Origin: Candidatus Neomarinimicrobiota bacterium
Lineage (GTDB): Bacteria > Fidelibacterota > UBA2242 > B5-G15
Assembly (NCBI GenBank): GCA_017656425.1
Contig: JACDNV010000023.1
Span: 1 to 32,624, forward strand
Direction of reading: 5' to 3'
Length of the DNA stretch: 32,624 nucleotides
Shown here: positions 1 to 9,312 of the stretch, piece after piece
How the letters are laid out: every line of letters begins with the position of its first letter
Numbering within the stretch: the stretch's first letter is position 1
The notes under the pieces: generated by a model
Told to the model about the DNA's origin: nothing
The model's input: only the letters and a program-made list of their open reading frames with translations
Databases searched by the model: none
Translations under genes and position numbers: made by a program

Positions 1-83
1 CCATCGCTGCGAATCTTGTAGTGAATAGCATCAAAATATACAATGACATAAACTGCCTCTAACGGACGCTGTTGCCAGTCTTT

Positions 84-105
84 TCCCTAATAGGGATCCT
101 ACGGA
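84..105. repeat. 22-bp mini-hairpin insertion, copy A
   Basis: The segment reads TCCCTAATAGGGA followed by TCCTACGGA, two small palindromes in tandem. It sits exactly between codons that would otherwise read EV and KDW in the IS256 transposase. It differs from copy B (199-220) by one base. Confidence 0.85.
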
Positions 106-198
106 GACTTCTTGAAGCACCCTATCGGTAAGACGACTGATGAAGGCAGCGGATAATTCCAGCCCATAAAGATCTTGTAAATGCTCACGGATATCCCG

Positions 199-220
199 TC
201 CCGAATAGGGATCCTACGGA
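199..220. repeat. 22-bp mini-hairpin insertion, copy B
   Basis: The segment reads TCCCGAATAGGGA followed by TCCTACGGA. It is inserted precisely between the SV and RD codons of the transposase. Deleting it restores SVRDIREHLQ. Confidence 0.85.
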
Positions 221-678
221 TACGCTCATTCCTCTGGCATACAAAGAGAGAATCTTACCCTCAAGATCGCCAAATTCACGTTGATGCCTGGCAATCAGCA
301 ATGGCTCAAATTCCCCTTCACGGTCTCGGGGCACATCTATTGCAATGCTACCAAACTCCCCTTTTAAATGTTTGGTGCTACTACCATTGCGTGAGTTGCT
401 ACCATGATGCTCTCTCTTCTGATAACGTTCATATCCCAGATGCTGAGTCAGCTCTTCCTGTAACAGCCGCTCAGTTAAGTGTTTGACGAGCTTTTTGATA
501 ACCCCGTTCTTACCAAGCAAATCATCCATTGTTTTTACGGTCTCCAAATCCTTTTCCAGTTTCTGAATGATGGCTTTTTCTAATTTCATGGCAAATACCT
601 CCGTCTGTTAAACGGTTAAACATAACTCTCTGAAGGTATTTACACAACTCAGAAACAGTAAGAAAAATATTCCTTTAT

Positions 679-706
679 CCCATTTACACAAAAATTGGGA
701 CACTCC
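679..706. repeat. IS256-type terminal inverted repeat (one end)
   Basis: Read on the minus strand, the end begins GGAGTGTCCC and continues through AATTTTTGTGTAAATGGG, a form common at IS256-family termini. It lies about 90 bp upstream of the transposase ATG, as expected for that end of the element. The other end is outside the window, so neither the pair nor a target duplication can be checked. Confidence 0.65.
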
Positions 707-709
707 TTT

Positions 710-1885
710 TTACAATTTCATTATCTCATAATATACTCTGCAAGAGCTCTTCCCATCGATATATTTATGAAAAATATTTCTAACTTTAATAATGTCTTTC
801 TTATATAGACTTGGTTTTCGTATTAATTCATCAATATGTTTTAAAATATCATCCCAGCTATACGCTTTTGGTCCAGGTGTAATTTTATCATATTCATAAA
901 CTAATTCTCTCTCATTTCTTATATATTCCTTATAGTCAAATGGGAAAAATATAATTGGCCTTCCCAATAATAAGTAATCAATATAAATCCCTGAATAATC
1001 AGTAATTAGTAAATCAAATCTACCTAAATGTTCATTTATGTTACAACAATCAAATATTGAGGCGTTTTTCATTTGAGTTATTGACTTTAATAATTCTTCA
1101 CTAAATTTATTTGCATAATGTAATCTAACATATAAAAACATATTATTTTTTTCTAAATATTCATCTATTTTATGTTGGTTAAAATTTACTTCTGGAGGAA
1201 ATTTAAATTCAGATCCCACATCACCCCTAAAAGTAGGAGCGTACAGAATTTCAAATCTATCTTTATTATTATAACCGATATTCTTAATAAGCATATCATT
1301 TCTTGGATATCCAGTTATTTTTACTCTGTGTCTATCAATATCAAAACCTTTAACAAACACCTCCTTACTTATTTTTGATGTTACCGTAATCATATCATAT
1401 TCTTCTCTTAGATTAGGAAATAGCGTATATTTTATTTTTTTTATTAAAACATTTGACCCCATATTTTTTTCAATTTTATCGGATTTCCCAACTTTTTTTA
1501 TTGGGACACCATGCCATAATAAGATTTTTTTCGTGTTTTTTGAAATAGCAAATTTATTTACATCAGTTATAAAAGAAGAAGATACTATACATTTACCAGC
1601 TCTTAAGCAATATAAATAACCAAAAATACCATAAGGATAATGGGCTTTATAACCCAACTGCCTTAATTTTTTAATAACTTTTTTATTTTTAGATAACCAT
1701 ATTGCTTTAATATTTTTATTTTTTTTATTTACAAATTCAAAAACTGCCTTACTGTTGTCACTATATTTCTGTCCATACCATGCACCAAATACCCAAACAT
1801 TGCTATTTTTAGGAATTAAGGAAGAAATCCAATATATAGGCATATTAATTAAAAAAATAATAAATTTTAAAATTTCTTTAATCAC
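710..1885 (-). CDS. CDP-glycerol glycerophosphotransferase-like (TagB/TagF family) transferase
   Basis: This 391-residue protein matches the TagB/TagF family, which transfers polyol phosphate from a CDP-linked donor to a membrane-bound acceptor. An amphipathic or hydrophobic N-terminus (residues 5-25) precedes the family motif [10 protein letters not shown] (residues 124-133, His125 the expected catalytic base). Further motifs are [10 protein letters not shown] and, near the C-terminus, [18 protein letters not shown]. There are no other teichoic-acid genes here, but a phosphonate pathway with a CTP-type nucleotidyltransferase lies upstream, so the donor may be a CMP-linked phosphonate or another alditol phosphate (inference). 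The stop codon lies only four bases from the end of the IS256 element, so a few C-terminal residues may have been lost. It follows the flippase by about 20 bp. Confidence 0.85.
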   Translation of the reverse strand: MIKEILKFIIFLINMPIYWISSLIPKNSNVWVFGAWYGQKYSDNSKAVFEFVNKKNKNIKAIWLSKNKKVIKKLRQLGYKAHYPYGIFGYLYCLRAGKCIVSSSFITDVNKFAISKNTKKILLWHGVPIKKVGKSDKIEKNMGSNVLIKKIKYTLFPNLREEYDMITVTSKISKEVFVKGFDIDRHRVKITGYPRNDMLIKNIGYNNKDRFEILYAPTFRGDVGSEFKFPPEVNFNQHKIDEYLEKNNMFLYVRLHYANKFSEELLKSITQMKNASIFDCCNINEHLGRFDLLITDYSGIYIDYLLLGRPIIFFPFDYKEYIRNERELVYEYDKITPGPKAYSWDDILKHIDELIRKPSLYKKDIIKVRNIFHKYIDGKSSCRVYYEIMKL

Positions 1886-1905
1886 TTTAGGATTAATATA
1901 AGATG

Positions 1906-3432
1906 CTATATTATTTTTAAATACTTTCTAAATTCATTCCTTTCCATTTGTATCGTATTTGGGAAAAAATATAATAGTAAGTAAATAAAAACCAAGTAAA
2001 TAACTCCTGCAATCAAAACAACAAAAATAATATTTACTCGAAATCCAAAAATGGAAAATCCAAATTCAACAATCTTTTTTGAACTATATGCAAAAATAAT
2101 TAACAAAATAACATTCAGTTGGTAAATAACATCTATTTTCCATTTAAACATTTTTGATATTAAAATTATTTGTGCATTTATAGCAATAAATTGTAATAAT
2201 ACCATTTTTATTGTTAACCCTATTGATCCTAACTCCAAGCCTGGGATTGGACTTGAAGATGACGCTATGAAAATATAGGAAACCGGGATACCTAGCAATA
2301 AAAAAAAAGTTACAACAGACATATATTTTTTTGTTTTTTCAGTCGCCAAAAACATAGCCGAATTAATTTGACCCAACGATTGATGTATCGGATAAAAAAG
2401 CATAATACCTAAAGGTATATATGCGTCTTTATAATCAGGACCTAAAACTATTAATACAATATATTTCGTCCACATCAATAAAAAACATGTAATAACTGCT
2501 CCTACAAAATAAATTAATCTGGAAGTCTTCCTATACAAATTAAACAATTTTTTTTTATCATTATTTTTATTTGCCTCAGATATTTCTTTCCAAAATATTT
2601 TTATAATAGAAGAAGTAACCAAAAGACTTATCATTCCAAGTTTCTGTGAAACTGAAAAAAAACCCTGTTGTATTGATCCTCCGAAATGCTGAAGAAGCCA
2701 CTTATCAAAAAATATATTTAAAAAAGACATTATATAAAGCAATACTAAAGGAGAACAATAAGCATAATACTTTTTTACAATTTCCACTAAGGGCTCTTTT
2801 CCTTTATAAAAACAGTCATTATTTATTTCTAAAACTTTTAAGGATATTAAAGAAATAGTTACATATTCAACTATTATTATAATAAATAAATTACTAATAG
2901 TAATTTTATTTATTGATATTAAAATTAAAATGAAAAGAAAATGTAAGAATCCAACAGATACATTCATTAACTGAACAACAATTGTCTTTCTTAAAGATTC
3001 TCCAATATAAATAATTGTTTGCCATCCTTGATTCTTAGAAAAAGTAGCTATAAAAGCCAATATAATTAAGCTTTTATCATGGTTTTGCCAAATTATATTA
3101 ACCCATTTCTGCGGTAATATTATTGCAATTAATATTATAACACCTATAAATTGTAAGATTTGCCACAAAAAATAGACTATATAGAAATAAATTGTTTGTT
3201 TTTTCTGTGAAATGAAAGTATAAAATGCTTTTGAAGTCCCTAATTCTAAAAGCTCTCTAAATCCAATAAAAACTCCTATTAAAAAGGTGAAATTACCATA
3301 ATTACTAGGTCCTAGTTTTCGAGCTACTATTATTCCAGTAATAAAATTTATAATCATATATAAAAAGTTTGCTAATATTGAAACAATAGCTCGTTTCTTT
3401 ATACTTGGAGCTCCTATTTCTACATTGAACAT
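1906..3432 (-). CDS. wzx: Wzx-type flippase / polysaccharide transporter (MATE-like superfamily)
   Basis: This 508-residue, strongly hydrophobic protein has about 12-14 predicted membrane segments. The N-terminus [19 protein letters not shown] and [15 protein letters not shown] (about residues 35-50) is typical of the polysaccharide transporter family that flips undecaprenyl-linked repeat units to the outer face. Its place in the operon, between a LIC12162-family transferase and a TagF-like transferase, fits export of the cluster's glycan. Flippases diverge quickly, so the substrate cannot be read from sequence. Confidence 0.88.
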   Translation of the reverse strand: MFNVEIGAPSIKKRAIVSILANFLYMIINFITGIIVARKLGPSNYGNFTFLIGVFIGFRELLELGTSKAFYTFISQKKQTIYFYIVYFLWQILQFIGVIILIAIILPQKWVNIIWQNHDKSLIILAFIATFSKNQGWQTIIYIGESLRKTIVVQLMNVSVGFLHFLFILILISINKITISNLFIIIIVEYVTISLISLKVLEINNDCFYKGKEPLVEIVKKYYAYCSPLVLLYIMSFLNIFFDKWLLQHFGGSIQQGFFSVSQKLGMISLLVTSSIIKIFWKEISEANKNNDKKKLFNLYRKTSRLIYFVGAVITCFLLMWTKYIVLIVLGPDYKDAYIPLGIMLFYPIHQSLGQINSAMFLATEKTKKYMSVVTFFLLLGIPVSYIFIASSSSPIPGLELGSIGLTIKMVLLQFIAINAQIILISKMFKWKIDVIYQLNVILLIIFAYSSKKIVEFGFSIFGFRVNIIFVVLIAGVIYLVFIYLLLYFFPNTIQMERNEFRKYLKII

Positions 3433-3476
3433 TTATTTATAAATATCCTTTATTTTTAATTTTCTTATATTGCCAA

Positions 3477-5156
3477 TTAAAGTTTCCAAAGTGTTTTAAT
3501 CCATTTCCAAAGCCAGCAGCGGTTAGTAAGTGCATATTTCTGACACCACTCTCGCACAGCCATTTGTATCTCTTCCTGAGACCACCATGCCTCTATATTA
3601 TTCCATACTTCATTTACCTTAAACGCAGCTTGCTCCCCTGAAGAGAAAATAATACCAACTTTTTCTAATCTGTCAAATATTTGTGTAGCTTGACGGCAAA
3701 GAGACCAAGAATTTTTATCCCAGAATCCAATAGTAGGTATATTTGCTGACAGAGAAATATTGAGTGTCGTCCCTGGATGATCTAAAACTATCAGTTTAGC
3801 TTTCATCATATCCTGATGTAATCTCCCATTTTTTATCATTAAATCTTTAAATTTAATGCGAAAATAATTATAATTATTTAATGCACCACTTTCATTTGGA
3901 TATGAATAAAATATTGTGTTATGGAAAACGTTGCTATCTAAATTATTTAAAAAATCAATCTTATGCTTTCTAGATTTTATTCTCTCTAATGGTTGAGGTA
4001 CAGATGCTAATCTATATGGAAAAATATATTCACGCGTGCTCACTAAAAGTAACTTACTTTTATTTCCAAAGCTTTTTCTTTTGAACTTTATCAAATATGG
4101 CGAAGGTAAGGGGATTATATTTCCGCCATAATCCTCCTGCTCTTCCCATCCCCATGAGAAAAAAGCTAAGTGATTATATTCAAATTCTGCTGGGAATGAA
4201 TATACTTTAGATATTCCACAATTACCCCCGTGTTGAGTACAAACTAGGTGTTCTCCATTTTCAACAGCACAAGCTAATTCAAATTTATCATCTTCATTCC
4301 AAAATAATAAAGGTCCGATTAAACGTATTTTACCTTCTTTAAATTTTCTTTTATTAGTGTTCTCAATGTTTCGAAATCTTAACGGCATAGTTTTTTCAAT
4401 CAACCACATAATATCTATCATCCAAGGTAATTGAATTGCGTTTTTTTCATTTATCTTGTCTTCCTTATAATCTATCTTTATCTTAGGTTTATTATGTAAT
4501 AATATAGATAGAAGAATAGAATTAAACAACCCTATTCCATATACTCCATAGCATCTGAAATGATGAAACAAATGACTTCTTAATGAATTTCTTAGTCCAA
4601 TTCTCTTTTTTGTTTTTAAGGGAAGTGTAACGCTTTTTTCGATATAACTAACTTTCCATTTTTTTGGTATAATCGCTTCAAATAAACGTGAGAAAAGCCA
4701 TTCATTATAATCCGGATTCAAAACACCCCGTTCTAAAAAATCGATAGAATCAATAAAATCCCATTCTATATCATTTTTTATTATATCGATAGAAATAATT
4801 TCATTTCCAAATTTTTTTAATACATATTCAATCCTTAACTGCTTTTCCCAAGTAGTATGCAAAAGTGTTAAAAGCCAAGGCTTTAAAATAATATTCCAAA
4901 ATTTCTCGGAGTATTGACAATTATTAATGACATTTAATTTTTTTACTAAGTCTGGTAATAAAGTGTTAATGTATCGAATAATATTATCCGAATCATTTTT
5001 CATATCATCAGATGATTGATATGGATCTGGAACTATTTTTAAAAACTCTATGTGCTCGAGATATTTTTCCCTATTATAGCAACACCACGGACCTATTAAT
5101 ATATCTTTAGAAATATCAAAATCATCCGGTACTGTACCAATTATTAATCTTTTCAT
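3477..5156 (-). CDS. LIC12162-family putative surface-carbohydrate transferase
   Basis: This 559-residue soluble protein resembles the LIC12162 family named from a Leptospira surface-carbohydrate locus that also carries nonulosonic-acid genes. Supporting features are the start RLIIGTVPDD with ILIGPWCC, a central FWNIILKPWL, and a C-terminal half with LVCTQHGGNCG, FYSYPNESG and LIVLDHPGTTLNISLSANIP. The last resembles the donor-site region of GT-B transferases. The exact reaction is not established; transfer of a nonulosonate-type sugar is an inference from the repeated co-occurrence. It is 12 bp downstream of the CBS-nucleotidyltransferase gene and clearly in the same operon. Confidence 0.75.
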   Translation of the reverse strand: MKRLIIGTVPDDFDISKDILIGPWCCYNREKYLEHIEFLKIVPDPYQSSDDMKNDSDNIIRYINTLLPDLVKKLNVINNCQYSEKFWNIILKPWLLTLLHTTWEKQLRIEYVLKKFGNEIISIDIIKNDIEWDFIDSIDFLERGVLNPDYNEWLFSRLFEAIIPKKWKVSYIEKSVTLPLKTKKRIGLRNSLRSHLFHHFRCYGVYGIGLFNSILLSILLHNKPKIKIDYKEDKINEKNAIQLPWMIDIMWLIEKTMPLRFRNIENTNKRKFKEGKIRLIGPLLFWNEDDKFELACAVENGEHLVCTQHGGNCGISKVYSFPAEFEYNHLAFFSWGWEEQEDYGGNIIPLPSPYLIKFKRKSFGNKSKLLLVSTREYIFPYRLASVPQPLERIKSRKHKIDFLNNLDSNVFHNTIFYSYPNESGALNNYNYFRIKFKDLMIKNGRLHQDMMKAKLIVLDHPGTTLNISLSANIPTIGFWDKNSWSLCRQATQIFDRLEKVGIIFSSGEQAAFKVNEVWNNIEAWWSQEEIQMAVREWCQKYALTNRCWLWKWIKTLWKL

Positions 5157-5168
5157 AAAAAGTATTAT

Positions 5169-6233
5169 TTAGAATAATTTTAAATATTTGATCGTTTCTT
5201 TATACTCTTCCCATTGCCCGACATCTAACCATGATTTTTCTGAAATTGGGAAGACTCCAACTCTTTTACCTTTTTTTAATATTATTTTAATTAAATCAGT
5301 TATATCAAAAGCTTCATTTTTAGGTATATAATCTAAAACCTCTGGATTAAAAATGTACATTCCTGTATTTACAAGTAAATCATAGCGGGGTTTTTCAATA
5401 AACATTTTCAGAATTCCACCATTTTCTATTTCACATATCCCATATGGAATTATATGGTGCTGCAATGAACATACGATTGTAATAATATACCCATTTTTTT
5501 TATGGAACTTATAAATCTCTGTATAATCACTCTTTATAATAATATCACAATTTGAAACGCAAAATGGAGTGTAAATCTCTCCTACTAGATATTTCAATGC
5601 ACCTATTGTTCCTAATGGTTTTTCCTCTTGGATAAAGGAAATATTATAATCGCCAGCAAAATCTTCAAAATATGCTTTTATCATTTTACCTTTATAATTT
5701 ATAGAAATATAAAAATTTTTCATCCCAAACTTAGCATACTCATCCATAATAATTTCTATAACAGTCTTATCACCTATAGGAATAAGGGGTTTGGGAAGAA
5801 TCCGCGTAAAAGGATCCAGTCTCTCACCTCTTCCACCTGCCATTATAACAACTGGTAAATTTATCTGATTGTATTTTATAGATTCTTCCCCACTATAAAA
5901 CTTCTCTTTTATAATTAAATCTACTAACTTTCCATTTTTAATAACCGGAATATGTTTGATTGGATTCTTCTTAAATATGTCTTTAATCTCCTTATCACTA
6001 TATTTCGGATCTATACTTATAAACCTCTTATTTGCAATCTTAATAACATCATCATCTAATGATACCCCTTTTAATATTGCTCTACGAAAATCCCCATCAG
6101 TAACAACACCACATATTTTACCAAACTCATTAGTAACTGCTATAAAACCTATTCCAATTTCATCCATTCTTTTAATGGATTCTCTAATTGTATAATTGTA
6201 CATGATAGTGTACTTATCAATGATTTTACTCAT
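5169..6233 (-). CDS. CBS-domain sugar-1-phosphate nucleotidyltransferase, PtmE-like
   Basis: Residues about 5-118 form a CBS pair (GVVTDGDFRRAI at 42-53; HIPVIKNGKLVDLI at 94-107), and residues 125-354 form an NTP-transferase domain with the nucleotide-binding signature GGRGERL (133-139) and KPLIPIGDK (148-156). The same order of domains is found in Campylobacter PtmE, which makes GDP-glucosamine for legionaminic acid. In this NeuB-containing operon the same role is likely. The CBS pair may sense nucleotide levels. The gene starts 30 bp after the cytidylyltransferase gene. The exact sugar and NTP are inferred. Confidence 0.8.
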   Translation of the reverse strand: MSKIIDKYTIMYNYTIRESIKRMDEIGIGFIAVTNEFGKICGVVTDGDFRRAILKGVSLDDDVIKIANKRFISIDPKYSDKEIKDIFKKNPIKHIPVIKNGKLVDLIIKEKFYSGEESIKYNQINLPVVIMAGGRGERLDPFTRILPKPLIPIGDKTVIEIIMDEYAKFGMKNFYISINYKGKMIKAYFEDFAGDYNISFIQEEKPLGTIGALKYLVGEIYTPFCVSNCDIIIKSDYTEIYKFHKKNGYIITIVCSLQHHIIPYGICEIENGGILKMFIEKPRYDLLVNTGMYIFNPEVLDYIPKNEAFDITDLIKIILKKGKRVGVFPISEKSWLDVGQWEEYKETIKYLKLF

Positions 6234-6262
6234 AACACTATTTCTCCATTAATTAATACTAA

Positions 6263-7069
6263 TTAAAGTTTTATCTCATTTATTTTTCCCTTTTCATCTA
6301 TATACTCTAAACTAACTTTGGCTTTTGTTCTTTTCCAATATTTTTTTTCTAAAAAATTATTAATCTTTACAATTTCAGGCCGCTTTTTTATAAGATTTAA
6401 TATATCATCGAAATGGAATATTTCTCCCTCTTTATATAATTCTCCAAAAATTACTTTGAAAAATTCAAAGTCCTCTGGATAATCAAGCGTAAGTCGAATA
6501 TTGTCATAGATATGGTTCTTTGATATAGGTTCTATATCTAGGTGCTTACACAATCCTGTCTTTGTAAAGTAGTATATAAAACCCGTATCATTACGTTTAG
6601 TTTTATATCTCTTATAAACTTTTTTTATTGCGTTCATGGAAAAAGATTGTGAACCAACTCCCAATGGTAGACTATAACATGTCACTATGTCCAATGTATT
6701 GTATGAAATCAATTTCTCCATTGTTAAATCCATATAACGTGGTTCAGCAGTGATATTATCTCCATTTATCTCTATTACATAATCAAAATTAAATTCATTA
6801 ATGGCATCGTAAAATCTTTTAATTATATCATTTCTCGATCCCCTGTAAACACTTGCACCATAACTCTTAACAATTTCCACTAACGGATCGTCTGAAACAT
6901 CATTTGTTGTACATACTACAACATTTTCTTTAGTTAAATATTTTGAGTTAAATACTCTATCTAATAAGTGACAGACTACAGGCTTACCACACAAAATTTT
7001 GATAGCTTTATTGGGTAATCTTTCAGATGTTAATCTTATAGGAATTAAAGCTCCAATCTTGGGTTTCAT
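6263..7069 (-). CDS. Cytidylyltransferase of the NeuA/SpsF type (probable CMP-nonulosonate synthetase)
   Basis: This 268-residue protein begins with a nucleotide-binding loop, ALIPIRLTSERLPNKAI (about residues 7-23), characteristic of CMP-sugar synthetases. It continues with VCTTND and GSRNDIIKRFYDAI, features closer to SpsF-like members than to classical NeuA. YVIEINGDN (about residue 97) supplies acidic residues expected to bind metal. In this operon it probably activates the NeuB product with CTP; SpsF-like specificity for another sugar acid cannot be excluded. Downstream genes follow with short gaps. Confidence 0.75.
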   Translation of the reverse strand: MKPKIGALIPIRLTSERLPNKAIKILCGKPVVCHLLDRVFNSKYLTKENVVVCTTNDVSDDPLVEIVKSYGASVYRGSRNDIIKRFYDAINEFNFDYVIEINGDNITAEPRYMDLTMEKLISYNTLDIVTCYSLPLGVGSQSFSMNAIKKVYKRYKTKRNDTGFIYYFTKTGLCKHLDIEPISKNHIYDNIRLTLDYPEDFEFFKVIFGELYKEGEIFHFDDILNLIKKRPEIVKINNFLEKKYWKRTKAKVSLEYIDEKGKINEIKL

Positions 7070-7089
7070 TATTTTTTATCCTTATTTAA

Positions 7090-8268
7090 AATAATTGATC
7101 GTTTTTTTTAATGCCTTGATCTTGGGTTCTGCCTCTTCAATACTTCTGTAATTATTAACAAACTGCATAATTTTAGGTTGAATTTCCTCTGCTACCGGGT
7201 AAATACCTCCACTATAAGAAATATTCTTATATAAACATGGACATCTTTTTTATATCCTTCAGATGAAAAAAAGGCTCTCCTCATATATTAATGTCCAAGC
7301 GACATAAATTCCATCTCCACCAAAATCAATATATTTTTTCTGAATTCTTGCCAGGGGACATTCTTAAGCTCATATTTAACTGCAACAGTCCAATATGTAT
7401 TTACATATCCTTCAGGTGTTTTTTGTGGAATTAAATATTCCCAATCTCTCATGACATCTAAAAACATATTCGTTATATCAATTCTTAATTTAACAAATGA
7501 ATCTATCTTTTCTAGCTGAGCTAATCCTATTGCTGCCCGCAACCTCAGACATTCTATAGTTTAATCCAAACGCATCATGCCTTTTATAGTTAGGATATTG
7601 AAAAACATTCTTATCCATTATACGTATTCTTCCACCTGCAGATTTCATGATCGCGTATCCTAAACTTCTAAATATTTCATTGTTTGAGCAAGCTCTTCAT
7701 CATTTGTAACTGCAATACCACCATCTTCTATTGTTATATGCTTTGAATTTTCCAAGCTATAGACAGTTATATGCGCAATTTCAGCGATAGAATGACCTTT
7801 ATACATAGCCATATGGGCTTCTGCGGCATCGTAAATGACATATAAATTATATTTTTCTGCAATTTCCATCATCTGATCTAAATCACATGATAATCCATAT
7901 AGAGACACAGGCATTAAAGCTTTAGTTTTCGGAGATATTTTATTTTTAATATCTTCCAAGTCTATATTAAATGTATCAGGATCAATATCTGCAAAAATCG
8001 GGACTGCATTTTGAGCTAATATTACCACTGCATTATAGATAACAGTTAATGGAGGGATAATAACTTCATCACCTGCTTGAACACCAACAGCGTCAAGAGC
8101 AACATGCAAGTCACTAGTACCAGAATTAAATGTAACTGCATATTTTGCACGAACTTTTTTTGCAAACGCTACTTCAAATCGTTTATTCATATTACCAGAT
8201 GGTCCTGACATTTCTCCATATTCTGGAACTTCTTTTAGATATTTAAAATCATTTCCTTTAAATCTCCA
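7090..8268 (-). pseudogene. DegT/DnrJ/EryC1/StrS aminotransferase, frameshifted (decayed)
   Basis: Three segments in different frames together cover one PLP-dependent sugar aminotransferase. The first segment, 8268-7660, includes YAVTFNSGTSDLHVALDAVG, AAEAHMA and the lysine motif ENSKHITIEDGG. A frame change near KYLEV leads into SLGYAIMKSAGGRIRIMD and DAFGLNYRMSEVA. Another shift leads to AAIGLAQLEKIDSF, and a final shift to FGGDGIYVAWTL and the tail YPVAEEIQPKIMQF. Several independent shifts make a pseudogene more likely than one sequencing error. It sits between neuB and the cytidylyltransferase. No ATG of its own is visible: the frame begins next to the neuB stop. Confidence 0.85.
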
Positions 8269-8271
8269 TTT

Positions 8272-9312
8272 TCAAAAAAGATATTCCCATTTTATGATTT
8301 CATCTTCCTCAATATCTCTATTTACTTTCCTGCCTATGACATATTTTAGCTCATCAGGCCTAATTTCGGTACCTGGGCGTTTAAAATCTAAATCTTCTTC
8401 TTTAATTATTTCACCTTTTTTAATATATCTCTTGGCCACAATACTTCTTCTAAATAAACCTCTTTGTTCCATTTCTGCATTTGAAATTACTCTTTTGTAT
8501 TCCCCTAAAGCATTTACTATTCTCTTTCCTTCTTTTATTATTATTTCCATTTCTTTTGAATTAGCGGAAATAGCATGATCCCACCCGGGTAAATTTTTAT
8601 CTAGAGTAAAATGCTTCTCAATTATTTTCGCTCCTAAAGCAATAGCAGCTAGAGGAATTGAAATCCCTATTGTATGATCAGAAAAACCAACGGGAACTTT
8701 AAACACATTCCCTAACATAATTATATTTCTCAGATTTATAATCCTATCGTCAGGTGGGTAAATTGATACACAATGCAATAAAACTACTTCTCTATTACCC
8801 GTTTTATAAATCTCATTTAAAGAAGTTTCTATTTCAGCTAAACTTCCCATTCCTGTAGATAAAACTATTGGTTTTTTCTTTTTTGCTATGTACTTCAAGA
8901 ATGGTAGATTATTTAAATCCATTGATGCAACTTTAAAAAAAGGAACATTTAACTCATCTAAAAGGTCAACCTCTTCTGGTGAAAACGCACTTGAACAAAA
9001 TGTGATGTGTCTGGTTCTACAATGCTCACTTAGTGTAATTAAATCATCTTGAGAAAGAGCAAATTTCTCTACCATTTGCTCAAGTGTTCCGAACCTTTCA
9101 TCTGAAAAGCTAGATCTTTCTTTATAAAAGCTCATCACAAATAATGATTTTTTTGACCAAGACTGAAATTTTGCTGCATCACAGCCTAATTTTGAAAGTT
9201 TATCAACCATTTTCTTTGCTAATTCAATATCGCCGTTATGATTTGCACCGATATCAGCAATGATATAAGGTTCTTTTCTTTCTATTATCTCCTGATAAAA
9301 ATTATTACGCAT
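8272..9312 (-). CDS. neuB: NeuB-family nonulosonic acid synthase (N-acetylneuraminate/legionaminate synthase type)
   Basis: The protein is 346 residues, the usual length. Residues 1-260 form the NeuB TIM-barrel domain, with YIIADIGANHNGDIELAKKM near the start, AAKFQSW, FFKVASMDLNN, LSTGMGSLAEIE, GFSDHTIG and IEKHFTLDKNLPGWDHAIS. Residues 285-343 form the C-terminal SAF (antifreeze-like) domain, with RRSIVAKRYIKKGEII. The family condenses PEP with a 2-acetamido sugar to form a nine-carbon sialic-type acid. LegB and LegC relics and a PtmE-like gene in the cluster suggest the legionaminate branch, but NeuB specificity cannot be read directly. The start overlaps the glycosyltransferase gene by eight bases. 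Confidence 0.93.
   Translation of the reverse strand: MRNNFYQEIIERKEPYIIADIGANHNGDIELAKKMVDKLSKLGCDAAKFQSWSKKSLFVMSFYKERSSFSDERFGTLEQMVEKFALSQDDLITLSEHCRTRHITFCSSAFSPEEVDLLDELNVPFFKVASMDLNNLPFLKYIAKKKKPIVLSTGMGSLAEIETSLNEIYKTGNREVVLLHCVSIYPPDDRIINLRNIIMLGNVFKVPVGFSDHTIGISIPLAAIALGAKIIEKHFTLDKNLPGWDHAISANSKEMEIIIKEGKRIVNALGEYKRVISNAEMEQRGLFRRSIVAKRYIKKGEIIKEEDLDFKRPGTEIRPDELKYVIGRKVNRDIEEDEIIKWEYLF

Larger units (their letters stand above)
1..589 (-). pseudogene. IS256-family transposase, broken by two 22-bp insertions and cut by the window edge
   Basis: The N-terminal 120 or so codons (from the ATG at 589, with GGAGG nine bases upstream) read as an IS256-type mutator transposase, with MDDLLGKNGVIKKLVKHL and QHLGYERYQ. 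The frame is lost just after ARGMSV. If the bases at 199-220 and 84-105 are removed, the frame continues through RDIREHLQDLYG, FISRLTDRVLQEV and KDWQQRPLEAVYVIVYFDAI, the catalytic-core start of this family. Each insertion is 22 bp and so shifts the frame; together they add 44 bp, which does not restore it. The gene runs off the left edge, so the remainder of the catalytic domain is not seen. The transposase cannot be made intact from this copy. Confidence 0.9.

Noticed and set aside
181-486. 101-codon plus-strand frame
   Set aside because: It is the antisense of the IS256 transposase, whose reading is clearly on the other strand.
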